Below, one piece after another: positions 34,146-46,509 of a DNA stretch of 64,000 bases (its first letter is position 1; every line of letters starts with the position of its first letter). The DNA is taken from the NCBI RefSeq assembly GCF_029867415.1, contig NW_026705569.1:496001-560000 (forward strand). The letters are read 5' to 3'. A model generated the notes under the pieces. That model saw only the letters and a list, made by a program, of their open reading frames with translations. It ran no database searches and had not been told where the DNA came from. The position numbers and the translations under genes were made by a program. The stretch comes from Vicia villosa. Its lineage: Eukaryota; Streptophyta; Magnoliopsida; Fabales; Fabaceae.

Positions 34146-35282
34146 GTTAAATTCCGGAAGAATTTAACATTAAAGCATTTCTATATGTTAGTCCGGAATT
34201 GAATTTTAACACATAAAAGTGTTAATTTAATATTCAAGCATCCCTGAAGGATTGCACAAAGAATAATTTTTCTTGACCGTTGTTTATGGAAATAGTTTGT
34301 GATGTGATATTTGTAGAACAAAAGATTATTAAAGATTGAGTTTAATCGAGTATTGTGTTTATCAATAATTGATGAATTCCAGAAGAATTCAACGTTCAAT
34401 CACCTTTATAGATCTATAATATTATTGAATCCCAGAAGGATTTCATAAAAAAAATTGTTGTATCGATCTAAAAATTCATAATTTGTAATATGTTCATTAA
34501 AAGATTGTCATTCCAGAAAAATGACACAAATAATTTTAACGCATCCCAGAAGGATGGTTATATATTTTATTTATTTTTTAGATTATTGTTTATAACAAAT
34601 TATTTATATAGTTCCTGAAGAACTATACAAAACAAAAAACCTCTCTTAAACTAATGTTAAGATATCTCAAGAGAATTACTTAAAGAATTATTTTTCTTAG
34701 TCGATATGAATGTATTTGATTAAAGTGTTTAATAATGAAATACTATTATATTGGTTTTGACTTATATTGGAGGTATTGAATATCTTTGTATTACACAACA
34801 CAATTTGGACAGAAAATGGGTAATAGAAAAGCTACCGTTTTTTTTTCCGGGCTTGTACTACACTTATATTAGTACAATTGAAGCACATGTCATTGTAAAC
34901 CTGTAGTTTACAAATTACACTTAAATGTGTCGTTGGTAAAACCGGTTGGGTCATCTCGAATTTAATATGACGCGGATAATTTGTATTGAAGAACCAGAAG
35001 TTTCTTCAATCCAGTCAATTTTTGTGTGTTTCTAAAGGAAAATAAAAATTTGAGAAATTACGTTTTTATGACATTAATTATTGCATCGACTAAAATAACA
35101 TTCATATGTCTCTACTCACAACCAGAAGTTTGTGAAATTATTTTCTCAACTAATTAGACTAAGATCTTGTTTTCTGGATTTTTTTAGAAATTCCTGTATA
35201 AGTATCACATATATTATTAAAATTGATATTGAATATCATGTAATATATGTTCATAAAAAGAAAATGGATCCGAAGATCCATT
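34146..35282 (+). repeat. Array of variable-arm hairpins with a CAGAA-type loop
   Basis: At least nine short inverted repeats share a central C-A/G/T-GAA but have different arms. GTTAAATTC/GAATTTAAC at 34146-34168 (loop CGGAA); GAATTC/GAATTC at 34374-34390; AATCC/GGATT at 34428-34442; TGTCATT/AATGACA at 34506-34526; CATCC/GGATG at 34542-34556; TATAGTTC/GAACTATA at 34607-34627 (loop CTGAA); ATTGAAGAAC/GTTTCTTCAAT at 34985-35010; CACAAC/GTTTGTG at 35117-35134; AATGGATC/GATCCATT at 35263-35282 (loop CGAA). Further examples sit in the pol region (35670, 35735, 35983, 36776). Arms differ in sequence but pairing is kept. Confidence 0.8.
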
Positions 35283-35636
35283 CTTTAGACGTCTAAAGTT
35301 AATTATATGATTGATACTTATGAGATCATCGATTCTAAATTATATATTTGAAACACCCAAACTATGATATTAAGATATTTATTCGCATTAAGCCAACAAG
35401 ATACTATATCTTACTCCTCCCTAATTTATTATAATACTTCTCATCTAAGTGAATATTTGGATGTGTTGTGTATATTCCAATTGCTCCAATATAATACATT
35501 AAGATGAGTCTTGAAAGAATATTGGAAAAATATAATTAATATGAATCTCAATTTTGAGGATATAATTTGAGAAAATAATCAAATACTTGATTTCAGTCCA
35601 GTAGGCTAATTATCACTTGATAAATTAATTTTCCCA

Positions 35637-37400
35637 ATATTAGGGGGAGAGAATAAGCAGCTGAAATCATGAACAAGAAGTTCAAATGAACAATTTAAAC
35701 TAAATTGTTGTCTTGATCCTCGTACAAATCAATATGAACCAAAAGTTCAAAATATTATTCATTTGCAAAGTTTATGAAATAAATTATCAGCTGATAATAC
35801 TCTACTCAAAGTGGATTCTCCTATTGGATAATATAATAATGCAAATGAGTTGTTGTTGCGCCTGAAGCGTGGTATGAAAGTCGGTTCCAATGTTAAAAGT
35901 CCTCTACTAAGAAAAGAAACTAAAGATGACCCAAGTGAGGATATAAAAATGCTAAGAGCACTTTGATCTAATTTAATTTTCAGTTCCAGAAGAACAAATC
36001 AAGTACTTGAAATATGAAATAAACAGATCTCGATAAATTATGTCATGGATGAAATGGAATGGAATCGAAATTGAGATAACCAAATAAAGTCAATATTGAC
36101 AATGTCTTTGTATACAATATAGCGCAAAAAGTGATCAATGATAACGAGGATCATGAGTCAAAGTCTATTAAAGATTGTAGACTAAGTGAGAATTGGCCAA
36201 AATAAATATATTCAATTGAAGAAGAACTAAACTCACTTTACAAGTAACTCACTTTTGGACCTGTAGTCCGAACACCTCAAGATGTGAAACTAATGTGATA
36301 TAAATGAGTTTTTGTGAAAAAGAAAAATAAGAATGATATAAAGTTTGATTTATTGCTCAATGATTTTCACAAAGACCTAAGATTGATTTTGATAAAACAT
36401 ATCCACCTGTAGTGGATTCAATCGAATTTTGATATTTAATTAGCCTTGTAGCACATGAAGGGCTTAATTTGAACATGGTGAATGTTATGACATCTTTTTT
36501 ATATGGTTCACTTAATAGTGATATTTACGTGAAACTCCCTGAAGGGTTCAATATACCAGAGGCACGTAATTGTGGATCTCGAGAAAACTACTACATCAAA
36601 TTGAACAAGTCTCTCTATGGGTTGAAAGAATCTGGATGCATGTGGTATAATCGCCTCAGTGAATATTTACTAAATGATGAATATACAAATAATTCAATTT
36701 GTACTTGTATTTTCATAAAATGATGTGGAAAATAATTTGCAATACTAATTATCTATGTGAATGTGATACATATTATTGGAACTCCTGAAGAGCTTCCAAA
36801 AGCTATAAATTTCTTAAAGAAAGAGTTTGAGATGAATGACCTAGGAAAAACAAAAATTATGTCTAGCCTTACAAATTGAGAATTTGGACAATGGAATATT
36901 TGTACACCAGGAAGATTATATAGAAAAGTGTTGAAACACTTCTATATGGACAAATCTCATTCGTTGTCTACTCCAATGATTGTTATATCATTAGATGTAG
37001 AGAAAGATCTTTTCAGGCCTCAAGAAAATGATTACAAAAATTGTTTGGTCCTTAAGTACCATATCTTAAGTGCAACTGGAGCACTAATGTATCTTGCTAA
37101 TTATACATGTCTCGATATATCGTTTGTGGTCAATCTATTACGAAGATATAATTATTCGCCTACATGAAGACATTTGAACGGAGTCAAACATATACTTCGT
37201 TATCTTAGAGATGTTGGTTACTTGTCAGATTCTCACAAGGGTGGATCTGAAAGAGGTTATTTGTTTAGATGTGATGGTACAACCATTTCATGGCGATCTA
37301 TGGAACAACTCATGGCAACAACTTCATCAAATCCTGCATAACTATTAGCACTCCATGAAGTCATTTCCAAGAAGAAATTTTAAGCAACTACTACAAATAA
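35637..37400 (+). pseudogene. copia integrase tail, RT and RNase H remnant (small element)
   Basis: Decayed pol in several frames. Integrase C-terminal region: LDPRTNQYEP, LLLRLKRGMKVGSN, INYVMDEMEWNRN. RT: the frame 36469-36723 contains DIYVKLPEGFNIPEARN and LNKSLYGLKESGCMWYNRL. A following segment reads GTPEELPKAINFLKKEFEMN. The RNase H side includes the frame 36928-37167 (SATGALMYLANYTCLDISFV) and HLNGVKHILRYLRD. The usual YVDD box is replaced or lost near 36750. Many stops are present. It is a fossil of a full-length relative. Confidence 0.85.
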
Positions 37401-37630
37401 TATCGTCTCACATGTAAATGTCTGCATGAGGGGGAGAAATACATATGTTTTGCACTCTTTTTCCCTTCACCATGGTTTTGTCCCACTGGGTTTTCCTGGT
37501 AAGGTTTTTAACGAGGCAATTCACATTTAAAGGATATTTTACTCTTTTTCCTTCACTAGAATTTTTCCCACTGGGTTTTCTCTAGTAAGGTTTTAACGAG
37601 GCATATCCTCAATGAACATCCAAGGGGGAG

Positions 37631-37889
37631 TGTTATGAATAATAGTAAATAGATGTGGATGTTCATTTTCCCCAATCTTTCTATATTCCTTAACTCCTAT
37701 AATTCAAGTTCTTAACCTTTGTGTATTCCTTGAGTTAATGGTTGTTATTGGTCATGTACTATAAATATGGATCATATTGTAATGTAAATGGTACTTTTGG
37801 AAGAAGATAATACAATATTGCTTTCTCTCTTCTCTTTCTCTCCTTCATGTATCATTCATCTCTATATTGATTTGGTGAATTTTATAACA
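37631..37889 (+). repeat. 3' LTR of small copia element
   Basis: 259 bp, partner of 33678-33936 with only a few changes. Preceded by the polypurine tract CAAGGGGGAG at 37621-37630 and followed by the target duplication TATTT. Confidence 0.93.
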
Positions 37890-38092
37890 TATTTAATATT
37901 ATAAACAAAAAGAGGTGTCTAACAGCACATACTGTTCCTCAAGTGACGAGAATATCATGTAATTGAACATAACCTTTTTGTGATAATGATCACGTGTATA
38001 TTTCCTTTTTTTCTCTTATATCTACATTTAACAGTAGACATAATTTGTGTCACCATTGTATAGTGCAATAGTAAATTATTTGGTACCTAAAT

Positions 38093-38900
38093 CACTACTA
38101 CGGAAAACCTATTTTACCTCGGTTGTGTAAGAGTTATTACCTTGCTTTTTTGGGCGATGTAACGAATGGTGTCATAGCGCAATTTTTTCCCTCGGTATAT
38201 CTACAATTGAGGGAAAACGTGAAACTAGTAATGAGTTTGATCCCCAGCACGCACGCACGCGCGCGCGCACACACACACACACAACGAATGGTGCCATAGA
38301 AAGTCGCAATTTTTTCCTTCGGTATATCTACAATTGAGGGAAAACGTGAAACTAGTAATGAGTTTGATCCCTAGCACACGGGCGCGCGCACGCACACACA
38401 CATATCATTTGTTTTGTTAAAATACAATATTTCTTATTTTATATTGTTTTCGTTTCAATCTACAAGTACACATTTTTGACGTATTATGAATTTGATTCAT
38501 CTTCATCATTGTCAATCTTGGTGAAGATCACTAGATCCTCGTTTCATTGAATCTCGGGGAAGAACAAATATTGAATCCAAGTTCAATGGTTTTTGCATGC
38601 ATTATATTCTCCATTGTTTTTGCATACATTTGTTTTTTATATAAACTAAAGAATGGTTATATAAATAAAATAAGAATCCAAGTTCATTTCTTTTTGCATA
38701 CATCTGATTGAATCCAAGTTCATTTGTTTTTGCATACATTTGATTGGATGTATAGAGTTTTCAATGGATTGATGTGTTGGCAAAATCTTGGGTGTTGTTA
38801 CTTTATAAATGAATGACAAATATTCGTTTATAGGAAAAACTGTTTTGCTCTTCCCCTTAGATCTTTAAAAATATCGAGGTAAAAGGTTATTTCTTTTTTT
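38093..38900. mobile_element. Decayed non-autonomous CACTA element
   Basis: Starts CACTACTACGGAAAACC followed by TTTTACCTCGGTTGTG, a CACTA terminal repeat. A degenerate inverted counterpart, CGAGGTAAAAGGTTATTTC, lies near 38872-38892. The exact right end and target duplication cannot be fixed. There is no transposase. It contains a tandem duplication with CA/GC microsatellite at 38161-38399. Confidence 0.5.
38161..38399. repeat. Two 120-bp tandem units, each ending in a CA/GC microsatellite
   Basis: Unit 1 (38161-38282) and unit 2 (38283-38399) both run from AACGAATGGTG through CTCGGTATATCTACAATTGAGG to a purine/pyrimidine-alternating run of GCGC and CACA. Each also holds GAGTTTGATCCC, a box-B-like stretch. 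The microsatellite lengths differ between units. Confidence 0.8.
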
Positions 38901-38935
38901 AATAAAAATTAAAATAAAACAAGAATTTTGTTGGG

Positions 38936-40636
38936 TTAGAATATGAACACGAAAAGGTATAGAAGGAGGGTTGAATAGACTCTTTTACCTTTAAGACAAT
39001 TTCAAAAACATTTTAAGTCCCATAAATGAAATTAGAGATTTTAAGAAGCGCGGAAGCAAAACACAAAAACAAGAGAGCTTAGAAGCATCTTAATAAATGG
39101 AACCAAGTGAAATAATACATGATGTTACTTAGTACTTGATTGCTTCTAATGCAACTCAATCACAAGATAAGCAAAGTCGCTTTAGACAAAGCAATTTAAA
39201 AACTCTTTGCATAGATATTCTATCAAGAAATAATTGGCTTTATGATAATTCAATAAGATTGACACACCACATACCTAAGCTTATACATTAAATCTCTATA
39301 AGCACGACCTAACCTATATGGCATACAATCAATGCAATAATGCACTAGTGCAATAGTAAAATTAATGAATACTAAAAAATTAAAAGAGATAACGGAATAA
39401 GAAAAGATACCGAGAGATATATAGAGGTTCGGCGTTCGTCCTCACTTTGTCTACTCCACTCTTTAAGGGTGTTAATAACCACTAGAAAATAATCACAATC
39501 TTCCACTATTATGATAATTTTGATACAAGCATTTTGGTTACAATGAACTATCAAACGATAATTCTCTCTATTGATGCAGACACTCAAATTGCTAACAAAA
39601 ATAAGATCTCTAAAAGATCTTGACCAATAACCTTACTATCCATAATATATAACCTTCTCCGAGTATTCGTATGTGGCAATCCACCTAATCTCACCGATTT
39701 CTTGTCTAAATGATTGCCATTAGCAATGTGTTGATTGGATAACTCTCAACTTTATCTGCGAGCAATCTTTCTCCTACTCCATTAAAGATGGATAACTTCC
39801 ACCTCCGCCTTACGGATAGTTGATACTTGATATTTCCAAAGTCTTCCTTGAGGTATAATAAAATTCTCTTTTTGATAGATAACAACAAAGAAATGATGTA
39901 TGCACCTGTCACCACTAAAAAAAAAAAATCAGAAAATTATTGCGATTTAAAAAGTGGCTTTGTATGAAAATTAGGAGATTTTGTATAAAAATTGTTAGAT
40001 CAAAAAGTGGCTTTGTATTTTCCGTTGCAAAAACAACGTGCAAGGCTTTAAGAAATAAGAGATTATTTGTGAGTAAGTGCAGTGGTTATGAGTGGAATTA
40101 TTAATGTGTGAAAATGAGATAATTGTTGACTACTATTTATATCAATAAAATTATGTTAACTTAAAAAGAAGAAAATAATTTGAAAATCCAATCAAATTTG
40201 TTTTGATTCTTTCTACAAATAAAAGGAATCAAATCAAATAGTTAAAAAAACTAAATTGGACACAAAGTTAAAATAAAAACTACTATTTTAATTTATTTTT
40301 TTTTTGAGCTATAAAATGTATAAAATTACGATTTAAATGAAAACAATAATATTTTTAAAAATTGGCTAAAATAGAAAAATTAAATTAAATTTAAATAATA
40401 AAAAAATACAATTTTGTGATTTTTGAAATATTTGAGACAATGAAAAAGGGAAAATAAAAACAATAAATGAAAATAATGCCCACAATGAAATTTGAACTCA
40501 AGACCTCTTCCTCTATACCTCCTTACACTTAAGTCTTTAAGTGTTGAGCTATTCAAATTATTCAAATAAAATGGAGCGAAAAATCATATAATGGTAAAAG
40601 ACCTGGACAAATTTGGGGTATGACAACTAGTAAGGT
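38936..40636. other. Decayed LTR-like and repeat sequence; no gene seen
   Basis: The stretch from TGTTGGGTTAGAATATGAACA (38932) with AGGAGGGTTGAATAGACTC resembles the LTR start of legume copia elements, but no partner is visible. At 39909 a CACTAAAAAAAA motif and two copies of AAAAAGTGGCTTTGTAT (39948, 40003) suggest another CACTA end. At about 40490-40560 the minus strand has TAGCTCAAC and GGTCTTGAGTTCAAATT spaced like Pol III boxes A and B. No credible coding frame. Confidence 0.35.
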
Positions 40637-40639
40637 ATT

Positions 40640-41645
40640 CACTACAAGAAATACTTGAATTTGCCAGGGAAATTTCTCAGGAGCAAAACAGCTGACAAAA
40701 AAATAATGTTACTTGGGGTAAAGCCCCTCGCAACGTTCAATTTAGGAAAAACAAAAAAAAAAATAGCTGGGGGTAACCCCTCGCAAAGAAAAAAGAGGGA
40801 AAATTTAAATTTTGAAAAAATCGTTTACGAGGGGCAACCCCTGACAATTGAAAATTGCGCTAAAAAGTTAAATTAGTGGTAGGTTTTTGACAGGGTTTTG
40901 CGAGGGGATACCCCTCCCAATAAATCACTAGGATATTAGCGAGGGGCTACCCCCACGCAATATTATCCACTCCTGCTCCTGCAGACTGCGTATGCAGTAT
41001 GTGTTTCCCATGCTGCTTTTTAGCGAGGGGAGACCCCACGCCGAATTTGACCGTTTTATTTTAATTTGTATGGAACAATTTATGTGTTAACAACTATTTT
41101 GAACTTATTTTTAAATATTATTGTAATTTTATATGGAGTTTTATTTTCATTTTTATTATATTTGATTAAATATTAATTATTTAAATGTATTATATTAATT
41201 TCGTTTTAATCTTAGTTATATTTATTTTTTAGTTTAAATTAAATTATAATTATATTTTTATTTTAATTATTATGTTTGATTTGATAAATATATATTTTTT
41301 CATATGAAATACATTTTGTCAGGGGCTTTACCCCAAGCAAGCTAAAAAGGAATGCATTTTGCGAGGGGCTTTACCCCAAGCAAACAAATTTGACGCATTT
41401 TGAACACTATCTGTCTACTAGTTGGTACATATGTCTGCATGGTGCGGACTTTAAATATTAGTTGGCAATTAGCGAGGGGCTTTTCCCCAGGCAATTTAGC
41501 GAGGTGTTATGCCCCTCAGAAATGGAATTGCGACCCCATGTTTTCCTAGGGGAGCGGTCCCCTCGCAAATTTTGTATTTGTGAGGGGTTTTTGCCACTTG
41601 TGAGGGGATTAGCCCCTGACAAATTTGATTTTTTTTCTTGTAGTG
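40640..41645. mobile_element. Non-autonomous CACTA element, 1006 bp
   Basis: Terminal inverted repeats CACTACAAGAAA (40640) and TTTCTTGTAGTG (ending 41645), with the 3-bp target duplication ATT on each side (40637-40639, 41646-41648), exactly as CACTA transposases make. About 13 subterminal units of the form GCGAGGGGCTTTACCCC lie at both ends (for example 40829, 40893, 40939, 41320, 41360, 41471, 41600), in both orientations. The middle (41050-41300) is AT-rich. No transposase: it depends on an autonomous partner. Confidence 0.92.
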
Positions 41646-41819
41646 ATTGTACTATCCTAAGACATCACTTCATGATTCAATTATATTTCTATTGATGAAG
41701 TTTTTCCTATTTTTCACAAGAAGTACATGTATACCTTTGGAGAGTGTGCAGTTTATTATAGGGAATTTCCATGTTTCAAATATAAGTATGGATTTGTTAG
41801 GGATGTCCCTATTATATAG

Positions 41820-42130
41820 ATAATATCATTTATGCCTCTTGCTTCCGGAGATACAGACCAGGAAGCATTTTTTTGTTCAAATTTAGGTTTTTTCGGAGCT
41901 ACGTCTACGGAAATAGTTTAAACTAGTAAACGTTGGAGATAACTTCAAACTAGTTCAATTAAGAGAAGGTTTCGTAGATGCACTACCGAACAAATCAATG
42001 TTGAATAAAAAAGGTGTTTTCAGAGATACACCTCCGGAAGCAGGGGGTATTTTTGAAAACGCACATGGTGCGTGAGAATCCCCAAGGGGTGGGATGAGAG
42101 ATTTTCTATATATATTTAGGTGGGCGGAAG
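41820..42130. repeat. Palindromic GATGCATC-related units (locus B)
   Basis: Diverged copies of the CGGAGATGCATCTCCG palindrome occur at about 41845, 41890, 41970 and 42018 (the last reads TTTTCAGAGATACACCTCCGGAA). The tail AATCCCCAAGGGGTGGGATGAG resembles the right end of the element at 49301-50887, so this is probably an older member of that family. Confidence 0.5.
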
Positions 42131-43049
42131 TATGTTTGAAAAAAAAGACACCTATGAAATTTTTTGATTGACCAACAAGGGAGAATATCGACACTTAGAC
42201 CAATAGGTGTTTTAGTGTACGAGTGTGTAGGATGGAAACATTGTTTTAGTGTATGAGTGTGTAGGATGGAAACATGAGTGTGTGGACTTAATTGGGATTT
42301 TCCCACTTGTGAGATTGAAGAATTAGTGTTTTATTATTGGATAAGCATCGCTCAAAGTCAACTCAAGTTAAGTGGATCAACATGAAAAAAATGTATTATA
42401 ACAATTAATATGTTTTTATACCATTTTCATTTGACGTTTTTTCCGTCCAAACACTTGAGACAGTGGATCATTCACAAATTATTCAAAGAATCAAGCATAG
42501 CAATGTTGTGTATCGTAGATATATGGATATAGTTTATAAGATGGTTGATTATGACAACCAAAAAGAGTCAGTGGTGCAGATTATTGTCCGATTGTCTTTC
42601 TTTCTTGTATAATTTTTCTAATACATATGATTATACAACAATCAAATGTATATTTATACAATAATACATCATGTTTCAATTAAAAAATTATATTATTAGA
42701 TATTTTCAAGGATTTATCTCGTATTGGGTTTAAATGGCCTATGTCGTGAGATATCTTGAAGTTTGGTTGCTTATTTAAGTTACATAAGAAAAAAATACCT
42801 AATCATTTGAAATATTTAAATTACCAAAAAAATATAGTATAAAATGGTGATTTCATATAGGAAAAGGAAAATTTGATAATAGTACTCAAACTATTAAAAC
42901 AACAACAAAAATTAGAATTTAACTAAAAAAGATATGAACTCGTCAAAAGTCTAAAAAGAATGACAAAATAACAAAGGGAAAATGAGATCCTAAAAACATG
43001 AAAAGCAAACAACAAAGAAACAAAAAATGACGCTATAAAAGAAACTTAA
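42131..43049. other. Spacer; no gene seen
   Basis: AT-rich. A 31-base segment around TTTTAGTGTACGAGTGTGTAGGATGGAAACA (in two blocks) is duplicated in tandem near 42210-42275. No element ends or coding frames recognised. Confidence 0.45.
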
Positions 43050-44800
43050 AAGATTTGTTGGAGGTGGATCTATGTGCTTGCAGATATAAAACTGGTAATT
43101 ATGATGCGGACAATTTTATTGGTATTTTGATGACGATAACACTGATAATTGTTAAAGTCAATAGTGACATATTTCCAACTCTTTGATGATGGTGATTAAC
43201 TTGAAGATATCTTAAGCCTCATCACGTAAAAGATTCAAGGTTTTAGTGAAATACTTATATGATCGGTATGTCTGACAAAGGAACTTGAAAGCTTTAAAGT
43301 TGTGAAAGAGAAGTAGTGTGAAGTCACTTATATGATTGGTTATTGAGATTAGTCACTAAAATATCTACTCGGTTCATGAGTTCACCTATGGAAAAGTTCC
43401 TTTTTGGTTTGGGGGATAAGGCCGTGTAAATCTCTAGATTTACTTGTATCAAGGGTTCATGGGAATAACATTTAAAAGCTCAATATTATAGTGAAATCTT
43501 AAGAAGATCTCTTGGGGACAAGAATAGCCCAACTTCGGCCGAACTTGGTTAATGCTCTATTTTTACCCCTCTAACCATATCTCTATTCAATTTTGTTATT
43601 TACTCTATTGCCTTATTTTTTTGCTTCATTTCTCTCTGATTATTATGGATACTGAAATCTTGTTCCTCAGGGGACGGATGTTGAACGCGATGTCAAAACA
43701 ATTGGTTCAACAAGTTAAACTATAAACTCCACAATAATCATAGTTTAACTTATACAAGATAATGGAGCAGAAAAGTAGTAAATAACAAGATGAATTGATA
43801 ACACAGTTCGGTGAAACCACACCTATGTTTGGAGGGTTGAGTCCACAACCTAAGAAAGGAAATTCATTATTAGTAGTTAGGTATATTTAGTCTTACAAGC
43901 AACAATAAACCCTATGTTATTCAATACCTCTTCCTAACACTACTCAATGACTTTCTATTTAGGACTCCTCCTAAATATGAGAACATACTCATTTTCTTTC
44001 CTCAAACACCAACACGTTAGTGTTTGGATTACAACCATTGAACTCTAGTGATCAACCTCAATCAACAAGATGAGTGATATTGAATCTTAAAACTCAATTA
44101 GACAAACCTACTATGCTAAGTTACTAAAACATAGTGGTGTACATAAAACAAGGACTCTTTTGAACCCTAAACTTTATAAATCTTCAATGTATGATCTATT
44201 TCTGTCAATCTGGGAAATAGCTCCTTATATAACATAAATCTTCTGAGCTTTTCTTCTTGGATATTTGATTTGATTTCGTATAGAATTGATGCAGATTATG
44301 ATAGATATTATTTTTTCCTTAAATATCTTCAACAAGATATGATTTGTTTCAATTCAAATTCCCAATTAAATCAGAATTAATCTTCATCCAACTGTCAAAC
44401 ACGTCACCTAATCATATTATTAAATCAATAACAATAAAATCTTTAATAAATCTTCTGCAGAACATACTCCAAAATGCAACAGTCTGGCCTGTTGAGCAAA
44501 AGCCCAGATGTCGTACCACATGCTGAGACATCGTGTCCAGCATGTGTCCCTTCTGTAGTTCCATATAACTTAAGCAAGATAGATCGTTTTGAACACTTTG
44601 AACACTTCTCCTTGTTGTTTTTTTCAAAAATGCAGCCAGTTTGAATGACCAATTCACAAAGAACTTTAGATACTAACACAATTTTTTGTTTAAGTAATTA
44701 AACTTTAAATTAATCATGAATTTTAAATACCACAATTCACCCCCTCTCCTCTCGCCCTCTTGTGCTTGAAGTCACTTATCCGACAAGTAGCAACATAGTC
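43050..44800 (+). repeat. Probable LTR sequence(s) of SIRE-like copia, partly decayed
   Basis: The block from about 43679 (TGTTGAACGCGATGTC) to about 44790 ends with CACAATTCACCCCCTCTCC, the kind of sequence that closes the LTR of SIRE-type copia elements, and is followed by matching gag. The part before it (43050-43678), with GGGGACAAGAATAGCCC and GCCGAACTTGGTTAAT, looks like LTR of a related element. No second copy lies in the window, so borders and target duplication are unproven. Confidence 0.4.
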
Positions 44801-45370
44801 TAACTCCTATTAAAAACTAATCATCCCAGGAGGAAAATGACTTTAAGCTATTCATTATGCAAACCGCCATCCTTTAATGGATAATGGTATTGTTTATTGA
44901 AAGAGATAATGAAGTTTTTCAAAGAAGTGATAGATCGTGGTATTTGGAAGGCTGTGAAGGAAGATCCATTTGTTCCTAAACACGATGTTAATGGTGTTGT
45001 AGTAAACAAACATGAGATGGCAAAAAATGTCATCACTTTTGCTCTCGGTCTTGATGAATTTTTGTGAATTTCTCAGTGTGAGACTACAAAATAAATGTGG
45101 GACTTCCTCCAAATATCCATGAAGAAGCTACTGAGATAAAAAGGGCAAGTTTGACACATTAACTCACAAGTGTGAACTTTTCATAATAAATGCTGAAGAA
45201 AACATAAATCAAATGCAAATACAGATCATTCATATCGTAAGTCATATGAGAACTCTAGGAAAAACATTTTCAAATGAGGAATTGGTTGTGAAAATTCTAA
45301 TATGCCTAAATCGTAGTTGGCAACCTAAAATCATTGTTATGTGTGAATCTAAGGATTTAGAAATCATGGA

Positions 45371-45372
<2 letters not shown>

Positions 45373-45414
<42 letters not shown>

Positions 45415-45425
45415 CTCTCTCTCTT
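45373..45425. repeat. (CA)n(CT)n microsatellite
   Basis: About 19 CA repeats followed by about 7 CT repeats, lying inside the SIRE-like gag remnant. It is translated as Thr-His and Leu-Ser runs in a spurious frame. Confidence 0.95.
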
Positions 45426-45907
45426 TTTAGTAAATTACAAGAACATGAAATAAAAACAAAAATCTAACTCTTAAAGCTAAAGATTCCGATTTCAATGGAA
45501 ACATGCCACTCATTGTGCGAAACTTAAAAAAAATATTATAGAATGAGAAAAAACCAAAAAGAAGAGCAAGACGAATATGAAGAAAATAAGTCATTCATGC
45601 CTACATGCTATCACTGTGGAAAGGAATGAAACATCAGATCAAAATGTCCTCTAGGGAAGCATGAAAATCAAAACCAGAAGAGATCTAAGAAACCTCGGAA
45701 AAAAGGGCAAAAAATCCTACATCGAATGGGAAAACAATGACATTGAATCCTCATATGGTGAAGAATCCAATAGATGTCTCATGGAAAATCATCAAGATAA
45801 TGAGGTAACCTCTTACTTTTCTTATCAAGATATTTTTCGCATTTGTAAGAAGATAACAAAAGTAAAAAACTTCCAAGGATACTATTTCCTCGCTTGAATT
45901 TAAAAAA

Positions 45908-45911
<4 letters not shown>

Positions 45912-45990
<79 letters not shown>
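45912..45990. repeat. (TA)n microsatellite
   Basis: About 39 uninterrupted TA repeats. The Ile-Tyr repeats of the overlapping frames are an artefact of this run. Confidence 0.95.
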
Positions 45991-45994
<4 letters not shown>

Positions 45995-46509
45995 CAAAAA
46001 GATATAGTCAACCATTCTTCTCCTTCTAAGGAAGTATATGAACATGTCATGTGTGATGAATGTAACATTTTGAAAGGTAAAATTTGCGATCTTCAAAAAA
46101 GACTTGCCAATTTCACCACAGGAATAGATAACTTGAATCTTTTATCACAATTGAGTCGGTCCTGGATATGAACCCCACAACAATAGTAAGACTTTTAGTA
46201 ATATTTGCAATGCAAAATCCACCTCTCAATGCAAAATCTTAAAATGTGATTATTGTAATAAAGAAGGTCCTACTGTTAAGTTCTGTTTAATTAAAAGATG
46301 TCATGAGAGTAAGGAAGAACATTCTCTTTCATACATTTGCAAAAACATTATGAGCGTAAAATAAAAAATTATATTTGTCTCTTCAAATTCTTCTGTCTGA
46401 ACTAAAGCCCAATGATAAGAATATTAAGAAACTAACAATAGAGGACCCAATATTTTATGAGTACATAAAGTTAAGACCTGAATTTTTATTGCAAGAATGT
46501 TTTACAGTT

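Larger units (their letters stand above)
33678..37889 (+). mobile_element. Small Ty1/copia element lacking gag, 4.2 kb
   Basis: LTRs of 259 bp each (33678-33936, 37631-37889) start TGTTATGAATAATAG and end ATTTTATAACA, with target duplication TATTT (33673-33677, 37890-37894). After the 5' LTR the sequence reads CGTTATCAGCACGATAC, the likely primer-binding region; before the 3' LTR lies the polypurine tract CAAGGGGGAG. Only the C-terminal integrase, RT and RNase H parts of pol are recognisable and all are decayed. The 1.7 kb where leader, gag, protease and most of integrase should be is non-coding and full of short hairpins. Confidence 0.93.
44880..46200 (+). pseudogene. SIRE-like copia gag remnant
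   Basis: Decayed Gag in several frames: FKEVIDRGIWKAVKEDPFVP near 44920, the UBN2-like segment MRTLGKTFSNEELVVKILIC at 45245-45310, then a zinc knuckle CYHCGKE with the following stop, and the acidic SYIEWENNDIESSYGEE (45711-45770) typical of the SIRE/Maximus group just before protease. A (CA)n(CT)n run at 45373-45425 and a (TA)n run at 45912-45990 have expanded inside it. Not functional. Confidence 0.75.

Noticed and set aside
42106..42306. Small minus-strand frames near 42100-42300
   Set aside because: They overlap a simple tandem duplication and show no similarity to known proteins.
45751..46096. Frames with long Ile-Tyr repeats
   Set aside because: Produced by the (TA)n microsatellite at 45912-45990.
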